DNA from: Pseudomonas sp. PDM14
GTDB lineage: Bacteria > Pseudomonadota > Gammaproteobacteria > Pseudomonadales > Pseudomonadaceae
Assembly (NCBI RefSeq): GCF_014851905.1
Contig: NZ_JACVAQ010000001.1
Coordinates: 2,294,001-2,358,000, forward strand
DNA length: 64,000 bases
Reading direction: 5' to 3'
Made by a program: the position numbers and the translations under genes. Below the pieces are notes generated by a model. It did no database searches. It was not told where the DNA came from and saw only the letters and a list, made by a program, of their open reading frames with translations. This document shows positions 28,297-37,833 of the stretch, piece by piece. Numbering within the stretch: position 1 is the stretch's first letter; each line of letters opens with the position of its first letter.

Positions 28297-28354
28297 GGAA
28301 GCGGACTTCAAATGCTCACGTACCCGAGTACGCTGCGCGTTGAAGTCCGCTTCC
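28297..28354. repeat. 58-bp stem-loop between gabD and gabT
   Basis: Perfect 15-bp inverted repeat GGAAGCGGACTTCAA / TTGAAGTCCGCTTCC enclosing 28 bases that hold a second small hairpin, CGTAC-CCGA-GTACG. No T-run follows. It probably sets the gabD:gabT mRNA ratio, or is a dispersed intergenic element. The rest of the 324-base gap shows no gene. Confidence 0.75.
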
Positions 28355-28584
28355 GTCTTGTCTGGCCTTAGCCCCGACGCTCTTGAGCGGTGGGGTTGCG
28401 AGAAGCTTTGAAGTACCCAGGTTCAACCAACGAGCCGGTCATCTGGGTTTGCGGCACCGTAATAAAGAACCTGAGCAGCCGGCAGGGCGTGGCAGTCGAT
28501 CATCGTATGCTGCGCACGCCTTTCCCCGGTTGCGTTCATCCTTGAGCTGCGCCGCCCGATGAGCGGCGAATGAGGACCTGCACC

Positions 28585-29865
28585 ATGAGCAAGACCAACG
28601 AATCCCTGATGCAACGCCGTATCGCCGCCGTTCCGCGTGGCGTGGGCCAGATCCACCCGATCTTCGCCGAGCGCGCCGAGAACGCCAGCGTGTGGGATGT
28701 GGAAGGCCGCGAGTTCATCGACTTTGCCGGCGGTATCGCCGTGCTCAACACCGGCCACCTGCACCCGAAAGTGGTGGCGGCCGTGCAAGAGCAACTGACC
28801 AAGCTGTCGCACACCTGCTTCCAGGTACTGGCCTACGAGCCCTACGTGGAACTGTGCGAAGAAATCGCCAAGCGCGTACCGGGCAACTTCGCCAAGAAAA
28901 CCTTGCTGGTGACGTCCGGTTCCGAAGCCGTCGAGAACGCCGTGAAAATCGCCCGTGCCGCCACCGGCCGTGCTGGCGTGATCGCCTTCACTGGCGCCTA
29001 CCACGGCCGCACCATGATGACCCTGAGCCTCACCGGCAAAGTGGTGCCGTACTCCGCCGGCATGGGCCTGATGCCTGCCGGTGTGTACCGCGCCCAGTCG
29101 CCGTGCGAGCTGCACGGTGTCAGCGAGGACGAGTCCATCGCCAGCATCGAGCGCATCTTCAAGAACGACGCGCAGCCTTCCGACATCGCCGCGATCATCA
29201 TCGAGCCGGTGCAGGGCGAGGGTGGTTTCTACACCAACTCGCCAGCCTTCATGCAGCGCCTGCGCGCCTTGTGCGACCAGCATGGCATCCTGCTGATCGC
29301 CGACGAAGTGCAGACCGGCGCCGGGCGTACCGGCACCTTCTTCGCCACCGAGCAGCTGGGCATCGTCCCGGACCTGACCACCTTCGCCAAATCGGTCGGC
29401 GGTGGTTTCCCGATCTCCGGTGTCAGCGGCAAGGCCGAGATCATGGACGTCATCGCCCCCGGTGGCCTGGGCGGCACCTACGCCGGTAGCCCGATCGCCT
29501 GCGCCGCGGCCCTGGCCGTGCTCAAGGTGTTCGACGAAGAGAACCTGCTGCAACGCAGCCAGGCGCTGGGCGAGCGGGTCAAGGCCGGCCTGCGCGCGAT
29601 TCAGGCCAAGCACAGCGTCATCGGTGACGTACGCGGCCTGGGTTCGATGGTCGCCATCGAGCTGTTCGAAGGCGGCGACACGCACAAGCCGGCGGCGGAG
29701 CTGGTGGGCAAGATCGTTGCCCGCGCGCGTGAAAAGGGCCTGATCCTGCTGTCGTGCGGCACCTACTACAACGTCATCCGCTTCCTCATGCCGGTGACCA
29801 TTCCCGACGCGCAACTCGACAAGGGCCTGGCCATCGTCGCCGAGTGCTTCGACGAACTGGCCTGA
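28585..29865 (+). CDS. gabT: 4-aminobutyrate / 5-aminovalerate aminotransferase
   Basis: 426 aa from ATG 28585, with GAGGA 9 bases upstream. Class III PLP aminotransferase: SGSEAVENAVKIARAATGR, the ADEVQTGAGRTG region, and the PLP-binding Lys269 in TTFAKSVGGGFP. Transfers the amino group of GABA or 5-aminovalerate to 2-oxoglutarate, making the semialdehyde used by GabD. In Pseudomonas this gene is also called davT for its role in lysine degradation. Terminator follows. Confidence 0.94.
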   Translation: MSKTNESLMQRRIAAVPRGVGQIHPIFAERAENASVWDVEGREFIDFAGGIAVLNTGHLHPKVVAAVQEQLTKLSHTCFQVLAYEPYVELCEEIAKRVPGNFAKKTLLVTSGSEAVENAVKIARAATGRAGVIAFTGAYHGRTMMTLSLTGKVVPYSAGMGLMPAGVYRAQSPCELHGVSEDESIASIERIFKNDAQPSDIAAIIIEPVQGEGGFYTNSPAFMQRLRALCDQHGILLIADEVQTGAGRTGTFFATEQLGIVPDLTTFAKSVGGGFPISGVSGKAEIMDVIAPGGLGGTYAGSPIACAAALAVLKVFDEENLLQRSQALGERVKAGLRAIQAKHSVIGDVRGLGSMVAIELFEGGDTHKPAAELVGKIVARAREKGLILLSCGTYYNVIRFLMPVTIPDAQLDKGLAIVAECFDELA

Positions 29866-29883
29866 TCGCCAGCCCGCGTAACC

Positions 29884-29912
29884 AAGACCCGCTTCGGCGG
29901 GTCTTTGTTTTT
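29884..29912 (+). terminator. Rho-independent terminator after gabT
   Basis: AAGACCCGC-TTC-GGCGGGTCTT followed by TGTTTTT, 19 bases after the gabT stop. Confidence 0.9.
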
Positions 29913-30046
29913 CTGCGGTAAGGCGGCGGAGGGACCATGCGTCGGTGTGACAATTGGTCGAATGGTCAGGAAGCGCAGTCTTTCCTAGTCTGTGATAGGT
30001 GCCGCGAGGTATGCGCGGCGGATTCCCTTCAGACGGCGAGGTCTCC

Positions 30047-31258
30047 ATGGCGCAGGCAGCCCCCCGCGTAATTATCGGCGAGTCGGATCGCTGGACATCC
30101 GACCTGCTCAGCCAGCTGGTGCGTAGCGCCCGCTGCGATGCGGAAATCGTCACCCTGCGCGATGGCCACAGCGTGCTCGAACAATGGCGCAAGAAGTCGC
30201 CGGTGCTGTTGATCGCCGATTGGAGCCTGCCCGGCGTCGGTGGCCTGGATGTGCTGCGCGAAGTGCGCCGTCAGCGTGCCCAGCCGCCGCAGCCGTTCTT
30301 CCTGATCACCGAAAAGGTCGATGCGGCCAGCGTCAAGGCGGCGGTGTCGCTGGCGCCGACTGCCTACCTGGCCAAGCCGTTCAACGCCGAAGACCTGCTC
30401 AAGCGCTTGCGCCAGGTGCTGATCAAGCCGGGCGAGGAAGTGGTCTGTCCGTTGCCGGAGCGTGTTCCGCAGCAAAGCCTGGACCAGTACCTGGAGGCGT
30501 GCCGCGAGTCGGCGGCCGGTGCGCCGATGCTGGCGAGCGTGCAGGACACCCTTGGCCTGCTGCAGGGCGCGGTGGTGCCGGACCTCGACGCGCTGGCCCT
30601 GCGCTTTCGCCCGGACCCGCAGCTGACCGCGCAGCTGATCGCCGCCGCCAACACTGCCTCGCAACACCGTGGCGGCAGTTGCCAGACCTTGCCCCAGGCG
30701 CTACAGCGCCTGGGCGTCAAACACAGCCTCAACCTTGCCCTGGGCCTGGCCCTGCAGCGAGGCGTGAGCCTGGACGACGAGCTGCTCTCGGCCACCGGCC
30801 TGAAGGTCTGGGCGCAATCGCAGCGGGTCGCGGAGCTGGCGCACTGGCTGGCCGGCGAACTGGAGGCCGATGCCGAGCGCTGCTTCACCGCCGGCCTGCT
30901 GCATCGCCTGGGTGACCTGGCGCTGTTGCGCACCCTGCAGGACTGGCACGGCAGTGGCGGCGAGCTGGATGCCGCGGCGGTGGACAAGGCCCTGGGCAAG
31001 CACGCCGCGCCCTACGGCTCGGCACTGCGCACGCGCTGGCGCCTGCCGCTGGAGCTGCGCGAGCTGATCGCCGCGGCCTACAGCCTGGGCAGCGGCGTGT
31101 TCTCCCGCGAGGCGCTGGTGGTCAACCTGGCGGCGGAAGCGGCGCGCCTGGGCCCGGAGCAGCCGGTCTCAGCTCTCCAGCAGCACAAGGCGGCGCGCAT
31201 GCTGCAGCTGGACGCGCGCACGCTGGAGCGCATGCCGCGTCTGGCCGACGTGGTCTGA
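30047..31258 (+). CDS. Response regulator with HDOD output domain
   Basis: 403 aa from ATG 30047 (MAQAAPRVIIGESDRW), with CGAGG just upstream. Receiver domain in residues 1-125, with phosphoacceptor Asp58 (LLIADWSLPG) and Lys110 (AYLAKPF). The rest is a HDOD domain, with LRFRPDPQLTAQLIAAANTA and QALQRLGVKHSLNLALGLAL. HDOD proteins in Pseudomonas act in signalling and motility or biofilm control, often without enzymatic residues. No histidine kinase is adjacent, so it is an orphan regulator. Convergent with the next gene. Confidence 0.88.
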   Translation: MAQAAPRVIIGESDRWTSDLLSQLVRSARCDAEIVTLRDGHSVLEQWRKKSPVLLIADWSLPGVGGLDVLREVRRQRAQPPQPFFLITEKVDAASVKAAVSLAPTAYLAKPFNAEDLLKRLRQVLIKPGEEVVCPLPERVPQQSLDQYLEACRESAAGAPMLASVQDTLGLLQGAVVPDLDALALRFRPDPQLTAQLIAAANTASQHRGGSCQTLPQALQRLGVKHSLNLALGLALQRGVSLDDELLSATGLKVWAQSQRVAELAHWLAGELEADAERCFTAGLLHRLGDLALLRTLQDWHGSGGELDAAAVDKALGKHAAPYGSALRTRWRLPLELRELIAAAYSLGSGVFSREALVVNLAAEAARLGPEQPVSALQQHKAARMLQLDARTLERMPRLADVV

Positions 31259-31266
31259 GCGTCGCC

Positions 31267-31860
31267 TCAGGCTGCGAGTGCTTCGCGCACGAAGTCCAGA
31301 CGGTCCTGGCCGAAGAACAGGGCGTCGCCGACGAACATGGTCGGTGCGCCGAACGCCCCGCGCTTGAGTGCTTCATCGGTGTTGGCCTTGAGCCCGTCCT
31401 TGATCGCCTGCTCGGCGGTCAGCGCGAGCAGCGCTTGCGGGTCGAAGCCGCCTTGCGCCAGCACTTTACCCAGCACGGCCAGGTCACCGAGGTTCTGCGC
31501 GTCGACCCACATGGCGGTGAAGATCACCTTCAGGTAATCGGCGAAGCGCTCGGACATGCGTTGCTGCACCGCCACAGCGCCGCGCATCAGGCCCAGGGTA
31601 TTGATCGGGAAATACGGGTTGAAGCGCATCGGCACGCCGTAGCGGGTGGCAAAGCGCTGCAGGTCGACGAGCATGTGCTTGCCCTTGGCCGGCACCTCCA
31701 CGGGCGAGGCATTGCCGGTGGCCTGGAAGATGCCGCCCAGCAACATCGGCTTGTACACCAGCTCGGCGTGGGCTGCGGCGCAGATCCCCGGCAGCTGGGT
31801 CCAGGCCAGGTAGGTGGTGGGGCTGCCGAAGTCGAAATAGAACTCGACGGATTTGCTCAT
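31267..31860 (-). CDS. DsbA-fold isomerase, 2-hydroxychromene-2-carboxylate isomerase family
   Basis: 197 aa with the family start VEFYFDFGSPTTYLAWTQLP (in place of a redox CxxC, a Ser in FGSPTTY), PYFPINTLGLMRGAVAV and FGAPTMFVGDALFFGQDRL. The family is kappa-class GST-like and uses glutathione in cis-trans isomerisations in aromatic degradation. No naphthalene-type pathway is present here. It lies 156 bases after an SDR gene on the same strand and may be co-transcribed with it under the TetR repressor. Confidence 0.87.
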   Translation of the reverse strand: MSKSVEFYFDFGSPTTYLAWTQLPGICAAAHAELVYKPMLLGGIFQATGNASPVEVPAKGKHMLVDLQRFATRYGVPMRFNPYFPINTLGLMRGAVAVQQRMSERFADYLKVIFTAMWVDAQNLGDLAVLGKVLAQGGFDPQALLALTAEQAIKDGLKANTDEALKRGAFGAPTMFVGDALFFGQDRLDFVREALAA

Positions 31861-32016
31861 GGGTTTCTCGCTTTTGTTTTTCTAAGGGGAGCCGATATGA
31901 CCGAGCGAGCGGCGCTCAGGCAAGGCGGTGAGTCGGCGAGAAAGCGCAGTTGGCGTCTGCCAATGAGCATTTCGCGGCGGCTCACCAACGCCGCCTGGGC
32001 GTCGCGCAGCCGGTCG

Positions 32017-32760
32017 TCACCAGCGTTCGATCCAGGGGCGCAGGTCCAGCTCGAAGCTCCAAGCATCGCGCGGCTGACTGTGCAAGAACCAGTAGCTGTC
32101 GGCAATGTGCTCGGGGTTGAGAATGCCGTCCTGATCCTTCAGCGCATAGCGCTCGGGGAATGTATCGCGGATGAAGTCGGTGTCGATCGCACCGTCCACC
32201 ACCACGTGGGCGACGTGGATGTTCAGTGGCCCCAGTTCGCGCGCCATGCTCTGCGCCAGGGCGCGGATCCCGTGCTTGGCGCCGGCGAAGGCGGCGAAGT
32301 GCGAGGCGCCGCGCAGGCCGGCGGTGGCGCCGGTGAAGAGGATGGTGCCGCGGCCGCGCTTGACCATGCGCCGTGCTACCGCCTGGCCGGTGAGGAAGCC
32401 GGAGAAGCAGGCCATTTCCCAGATCTTGAAGTACTTGCGCGCGGTCTCTTCGAGAATGCTGCAGGGCACGTTGGCGCCAATGTTGAAGACGAATGCCTCG
32501 ATCGGGCCGATGCTGCTTTCGATCTCCTCGACCAGCGCGGCGACGTCGTCCTCCTTGCGTGCGTCGGAAGCAAAACCGTGGGCTTCGCCGCCCTCGGCGC
32601 GGATCGCATCGACCAGTGGCTGCAGCTTGTCGGCGCTGCGCCGGGTCACGCAGGCGACATAGCCTTCGCGGGCGAAGCGCTTGGCGATGGCGCCGCCGGT
32701 GGCGTCACCGGCACCGATCACCAGCACCACTTTCTTGTCATTCTCGGGCGTGCTGCTCAT
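32017..32760 (-). CDS. SDR-family oxidoreductase lacking the usual active-site Tyr
   Basis: 247 aa, Rossmann fold with VIGAGDATGGAIAKRF for NAD(P) and FNIGANVP in place of NNAG. At the catalytic position the usual YxxxK reads FAAFAGAKHGIRAL, so the tyrosine is phenylalanine while lysine stays. Some SDR subgroups share this change, so it may not be inactive, but the standard mechanism cannot operate. AAGGTGA precedes the ATG. Divergent from tetR across a palindromic operator. Confidence 0.87.
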   Translation of the reverse strand: MSSTPENDKKVVLVIGAGDATGGAIAKRFAREGYVACVTRRSADKLQPLVDAIRAEGGEAHGFASDARKEDDVAALVEEIESSIGPIEAFVFNIGANVPCSILEETARKYFKIWEMACFSGFLTGQAVARRMVKRGRGTILFTGATAGLRGASHFAAFAGAKHGIRALAQSMARELGPLNIHVAHVVVDGAIDTDFIRDTFPERYALKDQDGILNPEHIADSYWFLHSQPRDAWSFELDLRPWIERW

Positions 32761-32778
32761 GCTTTCACCTTTGATAAA

Positions 32779-32799
32779 CGGTCGTTAAGTAAACGAACG
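32779..32799. promoter_or_regulatory. Probable TetR operator
   Basis: CGGTCGTT-AAGTA-AACGAACG, an inverted repeat matching at seven of eight positions, in the 89-base divergent region between the SDR gene and tetR. TATGCT right after it resembles a -10 for tetR. Overlap with the promoter fits autorepression and repression of the SDR gene. Confidence 0.6.
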
Positions 32800-32849
32800 T
32801 TATGCTACGCTGTGGACATCGTCAAGCAGGTGTAGCAGCGGAGATCGCG

Positions 32850-33416
32850 ATGCGCTATTCGGCCGATCACAAGGCGCAAACCCGGGAACGGCTGCTGCAG
32901 AGCAGCGGTGCCATCGCCAAGCACGGCGGCTTTTCCGCCACCGGCGTGGATGGCCTGATGAAGGCCATCGGCCTCAGCGGCGGGGCGTTCTACAGTCATT
33001 TTTCGTCGAAGAATGAGTTGTTCGCGGCAATTGTCGAGCGCGAGCTGAGCCACAGCGTCGAGCTGCTCGGCAATGCCGAGGATGGCAGTGGCGCCAAGCT
33101 GCAGAAGTGCCTTGACCTGTACCTGAGCATGGCCCACGTGGAGCAGCCGGACAGCGGCTGCGCGATCCCCTCGCTGGGGGCGGAAATCGCCCGTGCCGAG
33201 CTGCCAGTGCGCGAGCAGGCCGAGCATTGGCTGGTGCGCTTGCAGCAGGCCTGGGCCGCAGTGCTCGAGGATGGCGATCTGGCCTGGGCGATTCTCGCCC
33301 AGTGCGTCGGCGCGCTGGTGGTGGCGCGCATGCTGGCGACCCCGCAGCGTCAGCAGGAGGTGCTGGCGTCCAGCCGCGCCCTGCTCAGCAAGACCCTCAC
33401 GCCGGGTGGGAACTAG
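32850..33416 (+). CDS. TetR-family repressor
   Basis: 188 aa from ATG 32850 (MRYSADHKAQTRERLLQSSG). N-terminal helix-turn-helix GFSATGVDGLMKAIGLSGGA FYSHFSSKNELF, followed by the variable ligand-binding helical domain. Divergent from the SDR gene, so the SDR and isomerase genes are the likely targets. Its stop overlaps the stop of the convergent GGDEF/EAL gene by four bases. The ligand cannot be predicted. Confidence 0.9.
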   Translation: MRYSADHKAQTRERLLQSSGAIAKHGGFSATGVDGLMKAIGLSGGAFYSHFSSKNELFAAIVERELSHSVELLGNAEDGSGAKLQKCLDLYLSMAHVEQPDSGCAIPSLGAEIARAELPVREQAEHWLVRLQQAWAAVLEDGDLAWAILAQCVGALVVARMLATPQRQQEVLASSRALLSKTLTPGGN

Positions 33417-36285
33417 GAACGCTGCGGTACGCCGTGCGGCGCGTCGGCGAGCAGGCTCAGCGGTTTCGGGTGGTCGATGAAATAGCCCTGGGCGTAGTCG
33501 ATGCCCAGGTCGCGCAGGCAGTTCAGGGTCGAGGCGCTCTCGACGAATTCGGCCACCGTGCGCAGGCCCAGTTGCCGGGCGATCTGCACCATCGAGCCGA
33601 CCATCGCGCGGTTGATCGGGTCGTGCTCGATGCCGTGGATGAAGGTGCCGTCGATCTTCAGCAGGTCCAGCGGCAGATGGCGCAGGTAGGCGTAGGAGGC
33701 GAAGCCGCTGCCGAAGTCGTCGAGCGCCACCTGCATGCCGCGTCCGCGCAGCTCCTCGATCCAACTGGCCGAGGTCGCCAGCTCGCCCAGTGCGACCATT
33801 TCCGTGACCTCGATGCACAGCTTGTCCGCCGGTAGGCGGTGGCTGGCGATCAGCTGGTCGAGCAGCTCGTGCAACTGCGGGTCGAGCAGCGATGGCGCGC
33901 TGAGGTTGACGTTGACCCGCTTGAGTCGCGCCAGGTGCTGCGGGTTCTCGCCGAGCCAGCGGCACAGGCGGCTGAGCACCCAGCGGTCGATTTCGCGTAG
34001 CAGACCATAACGCCCCGCCGCGGCGAGGAAGCGCCCGGGCGCGACCCATTCGCCGCTGTCCGGGTCGCGGTAGCGCAGCAGCACCTCGTAGTGCCAGCCG
34101 TCTTCCTCGGCCTGCAGGGCGTGCACCGGCTGGAAGAACAGCTCGAAATGCTGGCGCTCGATGGCCTCGCGCAGGCGGGTGATCCATTGCAGCTGGCGCT
34201 GGTGTTCGATCAGCGCGCCATCGGCCGGGTTGAACAGGTGCACGCGGTTACGGCCCTGGTTCTTCGCCATCACGCTGGCGCTGTCGGCCCAGTTCAGCGC
34301 TTCCTCCCAGTCACCGACGCCGGAGTCCAGCGCCAGCACGCCGAGGCTGGCGTGCAGGCGGAACGGTTGCCCGCCGGAGCTGAAGACGAACTGCTGTACC
34401 ACCGCGCGCAGGCGCTCCGCCTGGTGCAGCGCGGCTTCGCTGTCGTCCTCGACCAGCAGCACGGCGAACTCGTCGCCGCCGATGCGGCCGAGTTCGGCTT
34501 GTGCCGGCATGTGCCCGAGCAGGTGCGAGGCCAGCTGGCGCAGCAACTGGTCGCCGGCGGAGTGCCCGCAGAGGTCGTTGACCTGCTTGAACTGGTCGAG
34601 GTCGAGGTAGATCAGGTGGCTGAAATGCCGGCCGCGGCCGTCCAGGCTGTCCTGCAGCAGGCGTTCCAGCTCGCGGCGGTTGATCAGCCCGGTGAGCGAG
34701 TCATGGGCGGCAAGGTTGGCCAGGCGCTGCTCCAGGGCGCGCCGCTCGCTGAGGTCGACGACGATGCCTTCGTAGCAGTGCTGGTCCTGCTGGTCATGCA
34801 ACGACACGTGCACCCAGCGCGTCTTGCCATCGGCCGTGCGCAGCTGCAATTCGTAGCTGGCGGTGCTCTGCTGCGGGCCCATCTGTGCGCACAGGTGCTG
34901 CCAGTCGGCGGCGGCGATGAGGGTCTGGATCGGCTGTGCCTGCAGGCGCTCGGGTTGGTCGTCGGGCAGGTTGAGCAGGCGCAGGAAGCTCGGGTTGGTC
35001 TCCAGCAGCAGGCCCTGGCGGTTGCAGCGGAAGATGCCCTCGGCGGCATTGCGGAACAGTCCGCGGTACTGCTCCAGGTTGATGATCGACTGCACCTGGG
35101 AGGCGAACAGCGCCTTGCGCACGCTGTCGAGCTGGCGGCCATTGAGGATGCCGAAGAGGAACACGCTGATCACCGGCAACCAGGCGTGCATGCCGTCGAC
35201 CCAGGCCACGCGCGGGAGGATGCCGCTGCGGCTCAGCGAGAGCATCAGGATCAGCAGCAGGGCGGCGCTCCAGATCAGCGCGTACCAGCCGGCATAGGGG
35301 CGGCGCAGATACAGGCCGAGCAGGGTCAGGCCGAGCTGGAACAGCCCGGTGAGCAGGATCAGCTGGTTGAACACCTGCGGCGCCAGGCCGTACCCCGGCG
35401 TCAGTAGTACCCACAGCTCGGCCGCGACCAGGACGCTCAGCAACAGGTTGCGCAGCCAGCGCACGGGGCCACGCTCAAGACGCAGCGAGGCGCTGATGTA
35501 CAGGGTGCTGAAGATCAGGGTCAGCGCGCCGGCCAGGTTGATTTCCAGCAGCACCATCGACGGCCGGTTGCTCCAGAACAGCAGATTGGTCACGTCGTTG
35601 ATCGCGGCGATGTACCAGGCCACGCTGAGGATCGAGGCGCAGTAGTAGCCGAGGGCGCGCTCGCGCACGGCGGCGAACTTGAGCACAGCGCCATGACCAG
35701 CAGGGCGCCGACGATCAGGCCATCGGTGAGCCAGCTGCCAACCAGCAGGCGGTCCTTCTGCTCGGCCGGGATCAGCTTCAGCGGCATGCTCACCGACGAG
35801 GTGCTCTTTACCCGCAGGATCACGTCCTGCGGGGCCATGCCCAGCGTCGGCAGCGGCAGGAGGAAGCCGCGCAACGGCGCGTCGCGCCGGGCGAACGGCA
35901 GCAGGTCGCCGGTTTCGCGGTACAGCTGCAGCTTGCCGCCGGCGAACACCCACAGCTGCACGTCGTCCAGGTACATGTGGTCGAGCCACAGGTAGTAGCG
36001 CCCGCCAGCGCGGTCGCTGAGGCGCAGGCCGAGCCACCAGGAGCTGTCGCTCCAGCCCAGCGACGGTGTCTTGTCGACGATCTGGCCGTGGGCGAGCAGG
36101 CGCGGGTAGGCGTCGCGGATGGTCCAGGTGCTGTGCGGTTCTTCCAGCAGGAGCAGGCGCAGCGGCGCGTCGCTGCCGTGGCTGGCGACATCGTGCAGCG
36201 GCAGTTCGGCCCGCGCACCGGCGGCCAGCGCGGTGAGCAGAACGATGCTCAGAACAACCTGCAGCCAGCGAATAGCGAGCGGCAT
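33413..36285 (-). pseudogene. 7TM-DISM / PAS / GGDEF / EAL protein, frameshifted
   Basis: Two overlapping frames make one protein of about 958 residues. The N-terminal frame (from ATG 36285) has a signal peptide ending ARA, a sensory 7TMR-DISMED2-like domain and the first membrane helix up to GALLVMAL. The second frame resumes at LKFAAVRERALGYYCASI and continues through the 7TM region, a PAS domain, GGDEF (RIGGDEFAVLL, no RxxD inhibitory site) and EAL (EVLLR, EVTE, DDFGSG, KIDG, EFVES). The shift lies at about 35684-35688 and is best explained by loss of seven bases in MALYN-type sequence. Intact, it would make or degrade c-di-GMP at the inner membrane. Real mutation or sequencing error cannot be told apart. 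Confidence 0.82.
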
Positions 36286-36379
36286 CTAGGAACACCTGAC
36301 GGGAAGAAAGTGAACAGCGATATGCGTGAACGGCCCCGTCTCAAGGGTAGACGAGGGCGCGCATATTGGCGTATTGCCA

Positions 36380-37069
36380 CTAGCCGATCCGGGCGCTTTC
36401 TCGCAGTTTTTCCAGATCGAGCAGTTCTATTTCGCCATAGGTGAGACGCAGGGCGCCGCGCGCCTCCAGATCCTTGAGGATCTGGTTGGTGGTCTGCCGC
36501 GACAGGGCGAGCATCAGCGCCAGCTGTTCCTGGGCCAGGTGGATGACGCGGCGCGGGCCGCTCTCGCCGTAGCCTTCGGCCATCATCAGCAGGCGCCGGG
36601 CCAGGCGCGGCGCCGCTGGCAGCAGGCTCATCTCTTCCAGGGCAATGAAGGCCAGACGCAGTTTCTGGCTCATCAGCAGCGCCATGTGGCGCCAGTACGC
36701 GGGCTCGCGTCCGAGCAGGGCGAGCAGCACGGTCTGGCCGATCTGCAGGACCTGGGTCGGGCCTTCGGCGAAAGCGTCGTGGGTACGTGGCTGGCCGTCG
36801 AACAGGGAAATCTCGCCGAACCAGTACGGCGCCTCGACCAGGGTCAGCAGCGCTTCCTTGCCCTCGCGGCTGACCGCGCCAACGCGCACCGCACCGCTGA
36901 TCACCGCATACAGCCCGCACGGCGGCGCACCACGGCTGAACAGGCGCTGCCCGGCGGCCAGGTTGTGTATGTTGGCGCGTTCCAGCAGCGCATCCTGCAA
37001 GGCTCGCGGCAGCTGGCTGAACCAGTGGCCGCTGAGCAGGATGGGGCGCAGATCGTCGGGGCAGGGCAT
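36380..37069 (-). CDS. Crp/Fnr-family transcriptional regulator
   Basis: 229 aa. Cyclic-nucleotide-binding fold in residues 20-140 (LAAGQRLFSRGAPPCGLYAV; WFGEISLFDG) and C-terminal HTH_Crp (LAQEQLALMLALSRQTTNQI). There are no FNR-type N-terminal cysteines, so it is not an oxygen-sensing FNR. The usual cAMP contact arginine/serine pair of Crp is altered (SLFDGQPRTHD), so its ligand is uncertain. Divergent from the DUF962 gene. Confidence 0.9.
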   Translation of the reverse strand: MPCPDDLRPILLSGHWFSQLPRALQDALLERANIHNLAAGQRLFSRGAPPCGLYAVISGAVRVGAVSREGKEALLTLVEAPYWFGEISLFDGQPRTHDAFAEGPTQVLQIGQTVLLALLGREPAYWRHMALLMSQKLRLAFIALEEMSLLPAAPRLARRLLMMAEGYGESGPRRVIHLAQEQLALMLALSRQTTNQILKDLEARGALRLTYGEIELLDLEKLRESARIG

Positions 37070-37162
37070 CGGGCGTCCAGTGTTTGTCGGCTAATTGACA
37101 GAACCGTCGGGGCGGTGGGGCCATTATCGGGCAACGTGCCTGGATTATTGAGGAGTTGCCAG

Positions 37163-37687
37163 ATGAAGTCTCTCGTTGATCACCTTGGCCAGTATGCGGA
37201 GTACCACCGCGACCGGCGCAATATCTTCAGCCATTTCATCGGCATCCCGATGATCGTGGTGGCGGTCGCCGTGCTGCTGTCGCGCCCGGGTGTCGAGATG
37301 GCCGGCCTGTGGCTGTCGCCGGCGCTGCTGACGGCGTTCGCCGCGGCGCTGTTCTACCTGCGTTTGGACCTGCGCTTCGGCGTGCTGATGGCCGCGCTGC
37401 TGGCGCTGTGCCTGTGGGCCGGTGCGTCCCTGGCGCAGCAGAGCACGCTGGTGTGGCTGGGCGGTGGCCTGGGCCTGTTCGTGGTCGGCTGGGTCATCCA
37501 GTTCATCGGTCACTACTACGAGGGGCGCAAGCCGGCCTTCGTCGACGACGTCATGGGCCTGGTGGTCGGCCCGCTGTTCGTGGTGGCGGAGCTGGCGTTC
37601 CTTTGCGGCCTGCGCGACGAGGTGCGGCAGGCGGTGGAACAGCGTGCTGGCCCGACCTGCATTCGCGATCTGAAAGCGCTGGCCTGA
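37163..37687 (+). CDS. DUF962 / Mpo1-like membrane protein
   Basis: 174 aa; four to five hydrophobic segments. Family hallmarks: HRDRRNIFSHFIGIP near the N terminus and QFIGHYYEGRKPA in the middle, both carrying histidines. The yeast relative Mpo1 is an iron-dependent dioxygenase that alpha-oxidises 2-hydroxy fatty acids; bacterial function is unproven. GAGGAG precedes the ATG. Strong terminator follows. The divergent Crp/Fnr gene may regulate it. Confidence 0.9.
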   Translation: MKSLVDHLGQYAEYHRDRRNIFSHFIGIPMIVVAVAVLLSRPGVEMAGLWLSPALLTAFAAALFYLRLDLRFGVLMAALLALCLWAGASLAQQSTLVWLGGGLGLFVVGWVIQFIGHYYEGRKPAFVDDVMGLVVGPLFVVAELAFLCGLRDEVRQAVEQRAGPTCIRDLKALA

Positions 37688-37707
37688 CCCCGCTTCGTCA
37701 TTGATCG

Positions 37708-37745
37708 ACGCCCGCCTGGTGCAAGCCAGGCGGGCGTTTTTGTTT
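37708..37745 (+). terminator. Rho-independent terminator after the DUF962 gene
   Basis: ACGCCCGCCTGG-TGCAAG-CCAGGCGGGCGT followed by TTTTTG; twelve-bp perfect stem. Confidence 0.92.
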
Positions 37746-37833
37746 GGCTCGTTAAATACCGGCGGTGTCGAGCAGCTTCCGCCGATGCAGGTTGGACCTA
37801 GGGTGCAGGCTGGAACATGGCAAGTCGCAGGCA

